Positions 42,353 through 51,306 of a stretch of DNA of 64,000 nucleotides are shown here, one piece after another. The notes below the pieces were generated by a model. It worked only from the letters and a program-made list of their open reading frames with translations. It did no database searches and was not told where the DNA came from. Position 1 is the first letter of the stretch. Every line of letters begins with the position of its first letter. Source of the DNA: Nicoliella lavandulae (lineage in GTDB: Bacteria > Bacillota > Bacilli > Lactobacillales > Lactobacillaceae). Both the position numbers and the translations under genes were made by a program. The stretch lies in the NCBI RefSeq assembly GCF_037546185.1, contig NZ_JAWMWH010000001.1, forward strand, positions 124,001 to 188,000. Reading direction: 5' to 3'.

Positions 42353-43747
42353 TTGGCAAAGCAATCGTTTACCAAGTCGATGGAAAGTCGGCATTTAATT
42401 ACCCTTAGTTTGGGCGGGGTAATTGGAACTGGGATTTTCATGAGTTCTGGATATCTGATCCAATCTGCCGGAGCAGTCGGCACCATTATTGCATATGGAA
42501 TCGGCGCCCTCTTGGTGTGCTTAGTAATGTTATGTTTGGGCGAATTAACCGTCCATGATCCTAACACCGGTGCTTTTCACCGGTACGCTAGTAAGTATAT
42601 TAGTCCGGGGGTAGGGTTTGTAACCGCTTGGCTATACTGGTTAACCTGGACCATTGCATTAGGCTCTGAGTTCGTTACTCTCGCCATTTTGGCCCAAAAG
42701 TGGTTCCCTACCATCCCGACGTGGGCATGGACCATTGGCTTTACCATTTTAATTTTTGCAATTAACTCGTTTAATCTGACCTTCTTCAATCGAACTGAAT
42801 TTTGGATGTCGATCATCAAGGTCTTTGCATTAATTGCATTTATCGTCCTCGGACTGGGCATGATTTTTAAGATTATCCCCGTTCACCACGCTAATTTTGC
42901 GCCATTCTTCAAGGAAATCATCAAACCCGGTTGGTTCCCCAATGGATTTGGTCCCATCTTTTCAGTCATTTTAGCTGCGAACTTCGCGTTCTCTGGAACT
43001 GAAATGATCAGTGTGGCAGCTGGGGAAACTGATAATCCTAAAAAAGCCATTCCAAAAGCGATTTTTCAAACCTTAGTGATCCTAATCGTTTTATTCATCG
43101 GGACCATCGTTATCATGGGAGCACTCTTACCACAAAAATCAGCTGCATTAACTGACAGTCCATTTATTGCAGTATTAAACAATTGTGGAATTCCATATGC
43201 CAGCGACATTATGAACTTCATCTTGTTCATTACCGTCCTTTCAGCAGCTAACTCCGGGGTCTATGCGGCTTCGCGGATGATCTGGTCATTAGCTGATCAA
43301 AACACGCTCCCTAAGAGATTAGCTAAACTAAGTAAGAACGGTATCCCCGTATACGGGTTAGCATTGACCATTTTAGGGGGATTATTAGCCCTTTTCTCTA
43401 GCGTCTATTCACCTAAGCTTGTCTACCTAGCCCTATCCGCAATCTCTTCGTTTGCAGTGGTGATGGTCTGGTTAATTATTGGTTGGGCTCAATTAAACTT
43501 CCGCAAGCAATTTCTCAAGTCGGGACACCAACTAAGTGAACTAAGCTATCGCACTCCGGCTTATCCATTAGTACCATGGTTAGTAATTATTATTTGTGCA
43601 ATTTCGTTAGTTGGTATCGCATCCGATCCGAACCAACGGATTGCCCTCGAAGTGGGAATTCCGTTCTCAATTCTATGTTATGCATATTATCAATTAGTTT
43701 ATCGTAAAAAAGTTCAAACCGTAAATGGAGGTAATGATAATGAGTAA
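42353..43747 (+). CDS. mmuP: S-methylmethionine permease-like APC transporter
   Basis: This 464-residue amino acid permease of the APC superfamily has about 12 membrane segments and starts with the family's GGVIGTGIFMSSGYL consensus. GTEMISVAAGETDNPKKAIP is the conserved loop. The pairing with a homocysteine S-methyltransferase in the same operon, and a probable Met T-box, point to S-methylmethionine import. I chose TTG 42353 because AAAGGA is 9 bases from it; the ATG at 42344 stands one base after GG. The end overlaps mmuM by 8 bases. Confidence 0.82.
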   Translation: MAKQSFTKSMESRHLITLSLGGVIGTGIFMSSGYLIQSAGAVGTIIAYGIGALLVCLVMLCLGELTVHDPNTGAFHRYASKYISPGVGFVTAWLYWLTWTIALGSEFVTLAILAQKWFPTIPTWAWTIGFTILIFAINSFNLTFFNRTEFWMSIIKVFALIAFIVLGLGMIFKIIPVHHANFAPFFKEIIKPGWFPNGFGPIFSVILAANFAFSGTEMISVAAGETDNPKKAIPKAIFQTLVILIVLFIGTIVIMGALLPQKSAALTDSPFIAVLNNCGIPYASDIMNFILFITVLSAANSGVYAASRMIWSLADQNTLPKRLAKLSKNGIPVYGLALTILGGLLALFSSVYSPKLVYLALSAISSFAVVMVWLIIGWAQLNFRKQFLKSGHQLSELSYRTPAYPLVPWLVIIICAISLVGIASDPNQRIALEVGIPFSILCYAYYQLVYRKKVQTVNGGNDNE

Positions 43748-44675
43748 AATTAAAAATTGGATTGACCAACAAAACAACATCTTAATCGACTGTGCAATGT
43801 CATATGGACTAGAAACTCGTAACATACAACTTAACAACAAACTTTGGACCGCTAGTGCCCTCGATAGTCATCCCGACATCGTCCAAGCCATTCATAAGGA
43901 ATACTTAGATGCCGGTTCTAACGTTACGGTCACTGACACCTACCAAGGCAGTGTGCCTGGCTTTGTTGCTGCTGGTTATACTGAAGATCAAGCCATTGCC
44001 CTGATCAAAAAATCAGTTCAACTAGCCCGCAATGCCGTTGCAGCAAGTGATACCCCTCAAACTAAATGGGTGGCAGGCGCTATTGGACCATATGGCGCTT
44101 TTCTAGCTGATGGTTCCGAATACGTTGGTAACTATGGCGTTAGCGACCAAGTGCTTACTGATTTTCACAAGCAACGATTAGCGACCCTCGTTGATGCAGG
44201 CGTAGACCTACTAGCTTTTGAAACGATTCCAGATTACAACGAGTTAAAGGTCATTAAAGCCCTGCTCAGTCAGTATCCAGATACCCCTGCATTCATCTCC
44301 TGTTCAATTAAGGATGAACACCACATTAGTGACGGGACCGATTTATTGAAGGTCCAAAAATTGATTGAATCCATCCCAAACGTAGTCGCATACGGGTTTA
44401 ACTGTAACCATCCTGAATACACCGTTCCCGCTTTAAACTACTTAAAGCAACATCAAACCACTGACCAATCGCTAATCGTATTCCCTAATTCAGGCGCTCA
44501 CTATGATCCAAGTACTAAGCAATGGTCAGATACCCCAGACTTTAGTTTTGGTAAGGCTGCAGCTGAATGGCGTGACGCGGGTGCTAAGTGGATCGGCGGG
44601 TGCTGTGAAGTATCCGTAGCCGATGAATTAGCGATGAGAGATACTTTATTTCCACAAACAAGCAAGGTACAATAA
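43740..44675 (+). CDS. mmuM: Homocysteine S-methyltransferase
   Basis: The 311-residue enzyme transfers a methyl group from S-methylmethionine (or SAM) to homocysteine, making methionine. Zinc ligands are visible: the single cysteine of YGFNCNHPE near residue 224 and the paired cysteines of GGCCE near residue 294. The N-terminal substrate block GSNVTVTDTYQGS is conserved. The start is ATG 43740, with GGAGG just upstream and an 8-base overlap with the permease gene. Together with the permease it forms a complete S-methylmethionine salvage pathway. Confidence 0.93.
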   Translation: MSKIKNWIDQQNNILIDCAMSYGLETRNIQLNNKLWTASALDSHPDIVQAIHKEYLDAGSNVTVTDTYQGSVPGFVAAGYTEDQAIALIKKSVQLARNAVAASDTPQTKWVAGAIGPYGAFLADGSEYVGNYGVSDQVLTDFHKQRLATLVDAGVDLLAFETIPDYNELKVIKALLSQYPDTPAFISCSIKDEHHISDGTDLLKVQKLIESIPNVVAYGFNCNHPEYTVPALNYLKQHQTTDQSLIVFPNSGAHYDPSTKQWSDTPDFSFGKAAAEWRDAGAKWIGGCCEVSVADELAMRDTLFPQTSKVQ

Positions 44676-44702
44676 GTTTAAATTGTAAGTGGAGATGAAT
44701 TT

Positions 44703-45086
44703 ATGAATAATTTTGAAGGACTACACCCTATTATGACTGCTAGCTATAATTTAGACTGGTTAACAAAGTACAAGGTCAAAGACGTTGAAACCCTAAGAAC
44801 CAATCTAAACGCTGATCAAGGCCCAGCTGACTCCAGCACATTCGTCAACGATGTGATGCGTAAAATTATGGATGGCCAACAATTATGTTGGGGCATCAGT
44901 GACAAGGCTGGTAATTTAATTGGAATCGTTGCGATTTATGACCTTAGTCATCCAGCCGTTGATGTTCACTACCAAGTGGCTTCTGCACACCAAGCTAGTT
45001 TTAATGCGGCTGAAGTAAAGACCAGTATTGATAGTTTATTAGCTGGGATTAACCATCAAATCGATCAATGGGTCCCTCATCTTTAA
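44703..45086 (+). CDS. Small GNAT-like protein, possibly degenerate
   Basis: The 127-residue protein resembles part of a GNAT acetyltransferase of the RimJ/RimL group: LCWGISDKAGNLIGIVAIYDL is the typical central beta-strand segment. The acetyl-CoA-binding region (Q/RxxGxG/A) and the C-terminal half are missing, and the rest of the chain does not look like GNAT. It is short by about 40 residues compared with the family. It could be a divergent small relative or a decayed gene. It follows mmuM by 27 bases. GGAGATGA precedes the ATG. Confidence 0.6.
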   Translation: MNNFEGLHPIMTASYNLDWLTKYKVKDVETLRTNLNADQGPADSSTFVNDVMRKIMDGQQLCWGISDKAGNLIGIVAIYDLSHPAVDVHYQVASAHQASFNAAEVKTSIDSLLAGINHQIDQWVPHL

Positions 45087-45160
45087 GGAATCATTATATT
45101 TGAGCTAAAAATTTGATTATTAAACAAACTTCCTTTATATTTATCGTAATAAGACTTAAT

Positions 45161-45175
45161 TGATAATTGTTATAA
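45161..45175 (+). promoter_or_regulatory. Per-box-like site upstream of perR
   Basis: TGATAATTGTTATAA resembles the PerR operator (TTATAATNATTATAA) with a few mismatches. The flanking AAGTG is shared with the site at 57549-57563. It lies 21 bases before perR, which suggests autoregulation. Confidence 0.5.
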
Positions 45176-45195
45176 AGTGGCAGGGGGTTTTAATA

Positions 45196-45654
45196 ATGAA
45201 TAGTGAGAATGTTTATGACCAATCAATTGCCATCTTAAAAAAGAATAAAGTACGAATCACCCCACAACGTCAGATTATCTTGAAGTATTTAATTAATCAT
45301 CATAACCACCCTTCAGTGGAGACGATTTATGAGGCATTAGCAAACGACTTTTCTAATTTAAGTATGGCTACTGTGTACAATACATTGAGGTTGTTAGAGG
45401 ACTTAAACATCATCATCCAGCTTCCCAATAAAGATGGTGGCGTGCGATTTGACTTCTTCGGTGAGCCCCATTTTCACGCAATCTGTGAGAATTGCGGTAA
45501 GATTACCGATATTAAGTACCCTAAGTACAGTCAATTGGACCAAGAGTTACGTGATATCACTAGTCAACAAGATCCGGGCTTTAAACCGACTAAGTCCAAA
45601 ATTGAAGTTTACGGTCTCTGCAAGGACTGTCAAGCAAAATTAAATCATAAGTAA
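45196..45654 (+). CDS. perR: Peroxide-stress regulator PerR (Fur family)
   Basis: This 152-residue winged-helix repressor of the Fur family has the regulatory metal residues of PerR: RFDFFGEPHFHAICENCG contains the Asp and His ligands that are close to those of Bacillus subtilis PerR. The structural zinc site is given by two CxxC pairs, CENC and CKDC. Its N-terminal DNA-binding part carries TPQRQIILKYL and STATVYNTL-like (here LSMATVYNTLR). ATG 45196 has AGGGGG 8 bases upstream. It is followed by a bidirectional terminator shared with ppc. Confidence 0.93.
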   Translation: MNSENVYDQSIAILKKNKVRITPQRQIILKYLINHHNHPSVETIYEALANDFSNLSMATVYNTLRLLEDLNIIIQLPNKDGGVRFDFFGEPHFHAICENCGKITDIKYPKYSQLDQELRDITSQQDPGFKPTKSKIEVYGLCKDCQAKLNHK

Positions 45655-45656
45655 CT

Positions 45657-45697
45657 AAAAAATCCTGATTGAATTAATTTCAATCAGGATTTTTTTA
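45657..45697. terminator. Bidirectional terminator
   Basis: AAAAAATCCTGATTGAA pairs with TTCAATCAGGATTTTTT around a 6-base loop. It ends perR and ppc. Confidence 0.92.
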
Positions 45698-45705
45698 TTG
45701 ATTAA

Positions 45706-47211
45706 TTAACCTAAGAACTTACGTAACTTAGCCATTCTTTCGATTAACATGGTTCTAGTTTCCTTATCGTTGATCCGATCTAAGTCAGCAGCTAATTCTG
45801 CATGCTTAGCTTCGTTATCATTCGTAGGACCAGCTTGAATATCGAATAGTTCATCCATTGCGAGCACATCTTGTTCAACTGCTTCCCATGCTGGGTTGTG
45901 TTGCTTCAAGACTTGCATCCCTTCTGGACTGTAGAACTTAGAAACTTGTTCGAAATCTTTTCGAATGTTTGGATAGTACTTAACTAGGGTTTCGAATTCC
46001 TTCTTGCTTAGGCGTTGCAATACTCGCCCGGTCCCAATTAATTCTGGTGGTACCCCTACTGAGTACAATGCACCAGTAAATGTAATGGCCCGTGGCATCT
46101 TGTATCCATCAACGTCCCGTGAGTATCCAATAATTCCAACGTGTTGGTGACGATCACGACGCTTTGGAAAGGCATCGAAAACGGGTTGTAAATCATTGAT
46201 CAATGGGTCAAGGGTTTCGTGATATTCCTTCGCTGTCTTAGCAGCAATGCTTAGGAGTACCTTTTGATCTTCAGCCTTAATTGGCCGGAAGTCATTTTGT
46301 TGTAAACCTTCCCGTAATTTCTTGATGGCTGGTTTAACAACATCCAATGGATAGTCATATCTAAATGCGGATTGAATGGTAGCAGTCTTTAAACCAGGGA
46401 ATTCTTGTAAGTAACGATCAATCGTTAGTGGTGATAATCCCCCTCTAAAGATGGTACTACCAGTCCCTGCGATTGGATAAACTGGTAAGTTAACTTCATC
46501 TGAAAATTCAGCTAACTTCGTTAATGCTAACTTGTTACCAATAATACTGTTAATAAATCCATTTGAAAGGGCTGAATCAGAACCAGCTAGGAAGACCCGT
46601 AAGTAAGGCACTTCACGGTTAAAGTGTTCCTTGTATAGTTCAACGAACTTCTTAAGCACTTTAGGCGCGTTCAATTGAGCTTCAAAGCTTTCGAATAGTG
46701 GAATCATTTGTAATGTATCCGCATTCTTATAACCTTGACTGAATTCTTTGTCCTTAAAGTGAGCTAACCGGGAGAACTTTTCTTCCATTTCAAATAGTTG
46801 GTCAGCAGATTGAGTCATTGGTAAAATGGCTTCAAATAATGGCCGATTTTCGAATTGAAGATCCTTAGCAAAGTCTTCTGCAAGTAGCATGGTCGTCATG
46901 GCTTGCATTAAACTATATCCCTTTTCTTCCCAAATGTTAGGTAAACGGAAAGTTAAGAACTTATCCTTACCAAGGGGGTGTTTTTTAAAGTATTCGTAAT
47001 GTTCCGTGTATAAACGGTCAATTACTGATGAGTCAGCGTGTTTACCTTCCCAGTCCCACATGTATTCATCTGCATCTAAGCGTGAAAAGTTTTCGTAAGC
47101 TTCATCAATTTCACGAGCAGCTGAAACGAATGGTCGGGTATGTTTAAAGAATGGAATGTTGGCATTGTCTGGGTGTTGGGTCCCCATAATGTTTGGAATT
47201 TTGCGACTCAA
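45706..47211 (-). CDS. ppcA: Phosphoenolpyruvate carboxylase, archaeal type
   Basis: The 501-residue enzyme makes oxaloacetate from phosphoenolpyruvate and bicarbonate. It is the shorter archaeal-type form (about 500 residues) found in archaea, some clostridia and Leuconostoc/Oenococcus, and not the 900-residue bacterial form. The N terminus IPNIMGTQHPDNANIPFF is characteristic of the type, as are VFLAGSDSALSNGF and GTGSTIFRGGLSPLT. TTG 47211 has AGGAGG 8 bases upstream. It follows asd by 37 bases and so provides the oxaloacetate that becomes aspartate for lysine/diaminopimelate synthesis. Confidence 0.93.
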   Translation of the reverse strand: MSRKIPNIMGTQHPDNANIPFFKHTRPFVSAAREIDEAYENFSRLDADEYMWDWEGKHADSSVIDRLYTEHYEYFKKHPLGKDKFLTFRLPNIWEEKGYSLMQAMTTMLLAEDFAKDLQFENRPLFEAILPMTQSADQLFEMEEKFSRLAHFKDKEFSQGYKNADTLQMIPLFESFEAQLNAPKVLKKFVELYKEHFNREVPYLRVFLAGSDSALSNGFINSIIGNKLALTKLAEFSDEVNLPVYPIAGTGSTIFRGGLSPLTIDRYLQEFPGLKTATIQSAFRYDYPLDVVKPAIKKLREGLQQNDFRPIKAEDQKVLLSIAAKTAKEYHETLDPLINDLQPVFDAFPKRRDRHQHVGIIGYSRDVDGYKMPRAITFTGALYSVGVPPELIGTGRVLQRLSKKEFETLVKYYPNIRKDFEQVSKFYSPEGMQVLKQHNPAWEAVEQDVLAMDELFDIQAGPTNDNEAKHAELAADLDRINDKETRTMLIERMAKLRKFLG

Positions 47212-47248
47212 ATTTAAAACCTCCTAATATGGCTGTTACCGATTTATT

Positions 47249-48325
47249 TTAACCTTGATAGTAATCCTTTGGAACGCGAACTAAATCTTGTTCTACTAGG
47301 CGTTCTGCATTTTCAACTGTGTTCCATGCAGCACCCTTTAACAAGTTATCAGCAACTACCCAAAGATGGAAGCTACCTTTGTTTTCTAAGTCTGGACGAA
47401 TCCGACCAACGAATGTTTCACGGTGGCCTTCAGCAGTATGTGGTTGTGGATAAATTTGGTGTTCAGGATCATCTTGTAAGGTTACCCCATCAGCATCCCG
47501 AATTGCTGCCTTAATATCTTCGGCAGTTGCACTCTTATCTTCAACTTCAAAGTATACGGATTCACCATGAGAAACTGGAACTGGCACCCGCACACAGGTA
47601 GCAGTTACCTTAATGCGTTCGTCATCCATATCATTTAACATGATCTTCTTGGTTTCGTGAATCATCTTCCATTCTTCGTGTGTGTAGCCTTCATCTTCGA
47701 AGACATCAATTTGTGGAAGGAGGTTAAATGCTAGTGGGTAATGCTTCTTGTCACTAGCCGTTGGTAAGATGTTCGCCTTCATTTCCTTACCATCTAAGTA
47801 ATCTTGAGCTTGTTGGTAAAATTCGTTCAATGCAGATTGACCAGCACCGGAAGCAGCTTGGTAAGTGGAAACGATAATTTGCTTTAAACCGTACTTCTTG
47901 AAGACGGGTTGTAATGCAACCACCATTTGAATCGTGGAACAGTTAGGGTTAGAAATAATTCCCTTGTGGTTCTTTAATTGTTCAACGTTAACTTCTGGCA
48001 CTACTAATGGCACTTCTGGATCCATCCGATAAGCACTTGTATTATCAACACAGACAGCACCGCGCTTAACTGCTTCTGGCAAGAACTTCTTAGAAGCAGC
48101 CCCACCAGCTGAAGCTAATACTAAGTCCACCCCATCAAATGATTCGGGAGTAGCTTCTTCAACCGTAATTTCTTGATCCTTAAACTTTACCTTCTTACCT
48201 GCAGAACGCTTGGAAGCCAATAACTTCAATGACTTCACCGGAACTGTAGAATGAGCTAATTGATCTACCATTCGCATTCCAACGGCACCAGTAGCACCTA
48301 AAATTGCGACATTATATTCTTTCAT
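47249..48325 (-). CDS. asd: Aspartate-semialdehyde dehydrogenase
   Basis: The 358-residue enzyme reduces aspartyl phosphate to aspartate semialdehyde, the branch point of the aspartate family. The NADP-binding GATGAVGMRMVDQL is at the N terminus. The catalytic cysteine lies in SNPNCSTIQ near residue 129, and the HETKKIM and SHGESVYFEV segments with catalytic His follow. Length is normal. RBS GAGGATG. It is the second-to-last gene of the lysine operon. Confidence 0.95.
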   Translation of the reverse strand: MKEYNVAILGATGAVGMRMVDQLAHSTVPVKSLKLLASKRSAGKKVKFKDQEITVEEATPESFDGVDLVLASAGGAASKKFLPEAVKRGAVCVDNTSAYRMDPEVPLVVPEVNVEQLKNHKGIISNPNCSTIQMVVALQPVFKKYGLKQIIVSTYQAASGAGQSALNEFYQQAQDYLDGKEMKANILPTASDKKHYPLAFNLLPQIDVFEDEGYTHEEWKMIHETKKIMLNDMDDERIKVTATCVRVPVPVSHGESVYFEVEDKSATAEDIKAAIRDADGVTLQDDPEHQIYPQPHTAEGHRETFVGRIRPDLENKGSFHLWVVADNLLKGAAWNTVENAERLVEQDLVRVPKDYYQG

Positions 48326-48354
48326 TTGATATCATCCTCGATTCAGTAATTTGG

Positions 48355-49539
48355 TTAAATGTTTTGAGCAAGGAAGGTTTCGATGCGATCCATTGCAGTC
48401 TTGATGTCTTCGTCAGAAGCAGCATATGACATCCGAATGTAGCCTTCACCACCAGGTCCGAATGCACTTCCTGGAATTACACCGACTTTAGCTTCCTTAG
48501 CTAAGGTCAATGCAAACTTAACATCATCTTGTTCTAAGCCCTTAGGGATTTTAGCAAAAATGTAAAATGCACCTTCAGGTAACGCCGTTTCAAACTTCAT
48601 TTGGTCCAAACGATTACTAATGTAATCACGACGACGTTCATAAATTGCCCGCATTGAAATTGGATCATCTAATCCATTTTGCAATGCTTCCGTGGCAGCA
48701 TCTTGGTCAACGTCTGGTGGACATGTAACCATAAAGGCATGGGTCTTAATGATCTTTTGCACAATTGGCTTTGGTCCAGCAACGAATCCAATCCGCCAAC
48801 CAGTCATGGCATGGGACTTAGAAACCCCATTAATGTAAATGGTTTGTTCTGGAATAAATTCAGCAATGGAATGGTGTTCCACGCCGTAAGTTAATTCACA
48901 GTAAATTTCATCAGAAAGAACAAAGATATTGTGCTTTTTGATCACACTCGCTAAGTCCTTAATTAATGATTCAGAGTATTCAACTCCGATTGGATTACTT
49001 GGGTAGTTTAGTAACACAGCCTTAACAGAATCACCTTCGCGGTCTAATACTTCTTCTAGTTTTTCAGGAGTTAACTTGAAATTATCTTTAGAAGTATCAA
49101 CATTGATTACTTCACCACCCAGCAACGTTACGATTGGTTCGTAAAGTGCAAAAATAGGTGTGGGTAAAATAACCTTGTCCCCAGGATTTAAAATGGTTTC
49201 AAAAGTAGCATAAAGCGCTTCTGTGGCCCCAATTGTAGCCACAATTTCAGTTTCAGGATCGTAATCAAGACCATGGGCAACTGATAGGTAATGATGAATT
49301 GCATTTCTAAGTTCAATCTTACCAGGTTGAGCTGAGTAGTGCGTATCATTGTTCTTAATCGCTTCAATAGCAGCTTCTTTAATGTGATCAGGAGTATTTA
49401 AATCTGGTTCCCCAATCGTTAACTTAATGATGCCATCAATATTAGAAATTTGCTTATCGAAACTTCTAATTCCAGATGGCTTAACTAAGTCGAGACGCTT
49501 GTTGTAAACGTCGGTTAGCTTTGGTGATAAATTAGGCAT
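48355..49539 (-). CDS. Class I aminotransferase of the lysine pathway (PatA-like)
   Basis: This 394-residue pyridoxal-phosphate enzyme belongs to class I aminotransferases. The PLP lysine is in SKSHAMTGWRIGF near residue 234, and the NYPSNPIG and SDEIYCELTY motifs give the other PLP contacts. It is probably the N-acetyl-L,L-diaminopimelate aminotransferase because it sits between asd and dapB in the acetylase-branch operon. ATG 49539 has GGGAGGA 8 bases upstream; the frame could extend to 49569 but without a ribosome binding site. Confidence 0.9.
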   Translation of the reverse strand: MPNLSPKLTDVYNKRLDLVKPSGIRSFDKQISNIDGIIKLTIGEPDLNTPDHIKEAAIEAIKNNDTHYSAQPGKIELRNAIHHYLSVAHGLDYDPETEIVATIGATEALYATFETILNPGDKVILPTPIFALYEPIVTLLGGEVINVDTSKDNFKLTPEKLEEVLDREGDSVKAVLLNYPSNPIGVEYSESLIKDLASVIKKHNIFVLSDEIYCELTYGVEHHSIAEFIPEQTIYINGVSKSHAMTGWRIGFVAGPKPIVQKIIKTHAFMVTCPPDVDQDAATEALQNGLDDPISMRAIYERRRDYISNRLDQMKFETALPEGAFYIFAKIPKGLEQDDVKFALTLAKEAKVGVIPGSAFGPGGEGYIRMSYAASDEDIKTAMDRIETFLAQNI

Positions 49540-49614
49540 ATTACTGATTCCTCCCGTAATGTTTATCAAATTGATGAATTGCGTTCATCGTAAAACATTA
49601 GAATTATCTTAATT

Positions 49615-50385
49615 TTACAAAAGATTTTCTAATCCGACAACTAATTCGCGTAAATTTTTAACATTCTTTATAGCAACCTTAACTCCTTGCATAAAAGACG
49701 AACGATCAAATGAGTCTTGGCGAATTGTGAGGGCTTCTCCCGAACCACCAAATAATACTTGTTCGTGCGCAATGTAGCCAGGTAGTCGAACTGCGTGAAT
49801 CCGAATTCCGTTGTAGTCTCCACCACGAACGCCAGGCATCGTTTCCTTGGAATCACCTTGTTCATGTGGCTTACGGACTTCGTTGATCATCTTAGCAGTG
49901 CTTAATGCCGTCCCGGATGGGGCATCCTTTTTATCTTCGTGATGCATTTCAATTACTTCAACATCTGGGAAGTATTCAGCAGCTTGTTTAGCAAACTTCA
50001 TCAATAGAACTGCGGATAACCCAAAGTTAGGTGCAATCAAGCCCCCGAGTTGTTTATCCTTTGATAGTTGAATCAATTCGCTTTCTTGATCATCAGTTAA
50101 TCCAGTAGTTCCGATGATGGGATGAAAACCATGTTCAATTGCGAACTTAGTGTTTTCATATACGGAATCTGGGGTAGTAAAATCAAGCCAGATATCAGCA
50201 TCAGAATCGATATCTGCTAATTGATTGTAAACGCTCACTGAATCGGCTAAGCCATAGTCAGCAGCTGATTGATTAGCTCGTGGTGAGTAGACTGCTGATA
50301 ATTCAAAGCCTTCCGTTTCGTTGATCATGGTAATTGCCTTTTGGCCCATTGAACCGGTAAATCCGGCTAACAAAATCTTCGTCAT
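49615..50385 (-). CDS. dapB: 4-Hydroxy-tetrahydrodipicolinate reductase
   Basis: The 256-residue NAD(P)H enzyme reduces the product of DapA to tetrahydrodipicolinate. GFTGSMGQKA is the nucleotide-binding loop at the N terminus, and the catalytic segment EMHHEDKKDAPSGTAL near residue 146 has the conserved His and Lys residues. It starts inside the stop codon of dapA (TAATG, one-base overlap), so the two are translationally coupled. Length is normal. Confidence 0.95.
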   Translation of the reverse strand: MTKILLAGFTGSMGQKAITMINETEGFELSAVYSPRANQSAADYGLADSVSVYNQLADIDSDADIWLDFTTPDSVYENTKFAIEHGFHPIIGTTGLTDDQESELIQLSKDKQLGGLIAPNFGLSAVLLMKFAKQAAEYFPDVEVIEMHHEDKKDAPSGTALSTAKMINEVRKPHEQGDSKETMPGVRGGDYNGIRIHAVRLPGYIAHEQVLFGGSGEALTIRQDSFDRSSFMQGVKVAIKNVKNLRELVVGLENLL

Positions 50386-51293
50386 TATCCTAACTCCTCT
50401 AACTTATGATTTAGCGCATCTGCGTCTAAGCCTAATGCTAACGCAAGGGCTTGCTTTTCTTCATTATCAAGTGGCAAGATTGGTAGTCGACAATCACCAA
50501 CTTGATATCCTTCGGCATTCAAGATTGCCTTAACGGGTGCTGGTGATGGGTACATAAACATTGCAGCCATCTTAGGGGTCAAGTCACGTTGTAATTCACC
50601 AGCGCGCTTGTAATTGCCTGTTTCTAATGTATCATACATTTCACGCATTTCAGAACCATAAACATGGGAAGCAACGGAAATAACACCAGTGGCCCCAATT
50701 ACCTTCGCAAATAGTGCTTGTGGATCTTCACCACTGAAGACTGCAAAATCAGCCGGTGCATTTTCAACTAAGAATTCAAGGTCTTCCATCGAAGTACATT
50801 GCTTAACCCCAACGATTTTTGGATTTTGCGCTAGTTGTAAAACGGTTTCGTTACTCATGGTAACGCCCGTCCGACCAGGGATGTTGTACATCACGATTGG
50901 CATATTGCCCTTTTCAGCTACGGCTGTAAAGTGCGCCACCATCCGCCGTTGGTCTGGCTTATTGTAGTAAGGAACTACGACTAAGGCTGCATCAATGCCC
51001 TTGATGTGACTAACTTCTTCAGTAAAGGCAACGGTTTCGGCGGTATTGTTACTACCAACGCCGGCAATGACTGGGACCCGACCGTTTACGATTTCACCAA
51101 ACCGGGTGTATAGTTCAATCTTTTCATCGTGGGTTAACGTAGGGGTTTCACCAGTGGTTCCACCGATAACGAACCCGCGATTCCCTTCCTTAATGTAGCG
51201 TTCAGTTAAAGTTGCTAAAGTGTCATAGTCAATTTGCCCATCGGTTCCAAATGGGGTAATAATGGCTGTCATTAAATCTGCGTTTTCAAACAT
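50385..51293 (-). CDS. dapA: 4-Hydroxy-tetrahydrodipicolinate synthase
   Basis: The 302-residue TIM-barrel aldolase joins pyruvate and aspartate semialdehyde. The Schiff-base lysine lies in IVGVKQCTS near residue 163, the catalytic Tyr in VMYNIPGRTG near residue 135, and the GTTGETPTLTHDEK pocket is near residue 45. Length is normal. RBS AAGGAGG. It overlaps dapB by one base and follows the deacetylase gene by 13 bases. Confidence 0.96.
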   Translation of the reverse strand: MFENADLMTAIITPFGTDGQIDYDTLATLTERYIKEGNRGFVIGGTTGETPTLTHDEKIELYTRFGEIVNGRVPVIAGVGSNNTAETVAFTEEVSHIKGIDAALVVVPYYNKPDQRRMVAHFTAVAEKGNMPIVMYNIPGRTGVTMSNETVLQLAQNPKIVGVKQCTSMEDLEFLVENAPADFAVFSGEDPQALFAKVIGATGVISVASHVYGSEMREMYDTLETGNYKRAGELQRDLTPKMAAMFMYPSPAPVKAILNAEGYQVGDCRLPILPLDNEEKQALALALGLDADALNHKLEELG

Positions 51294-51306
51294 AATTAAG
51301 CCCTCC

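Noticed and set aside
44703..45086. Complete GNAT acetyltransferase
   Set aside because: The acetyl-CoA-binding motif and C-terminal half are missing, so only a GNAT-like fragment can be claimed.
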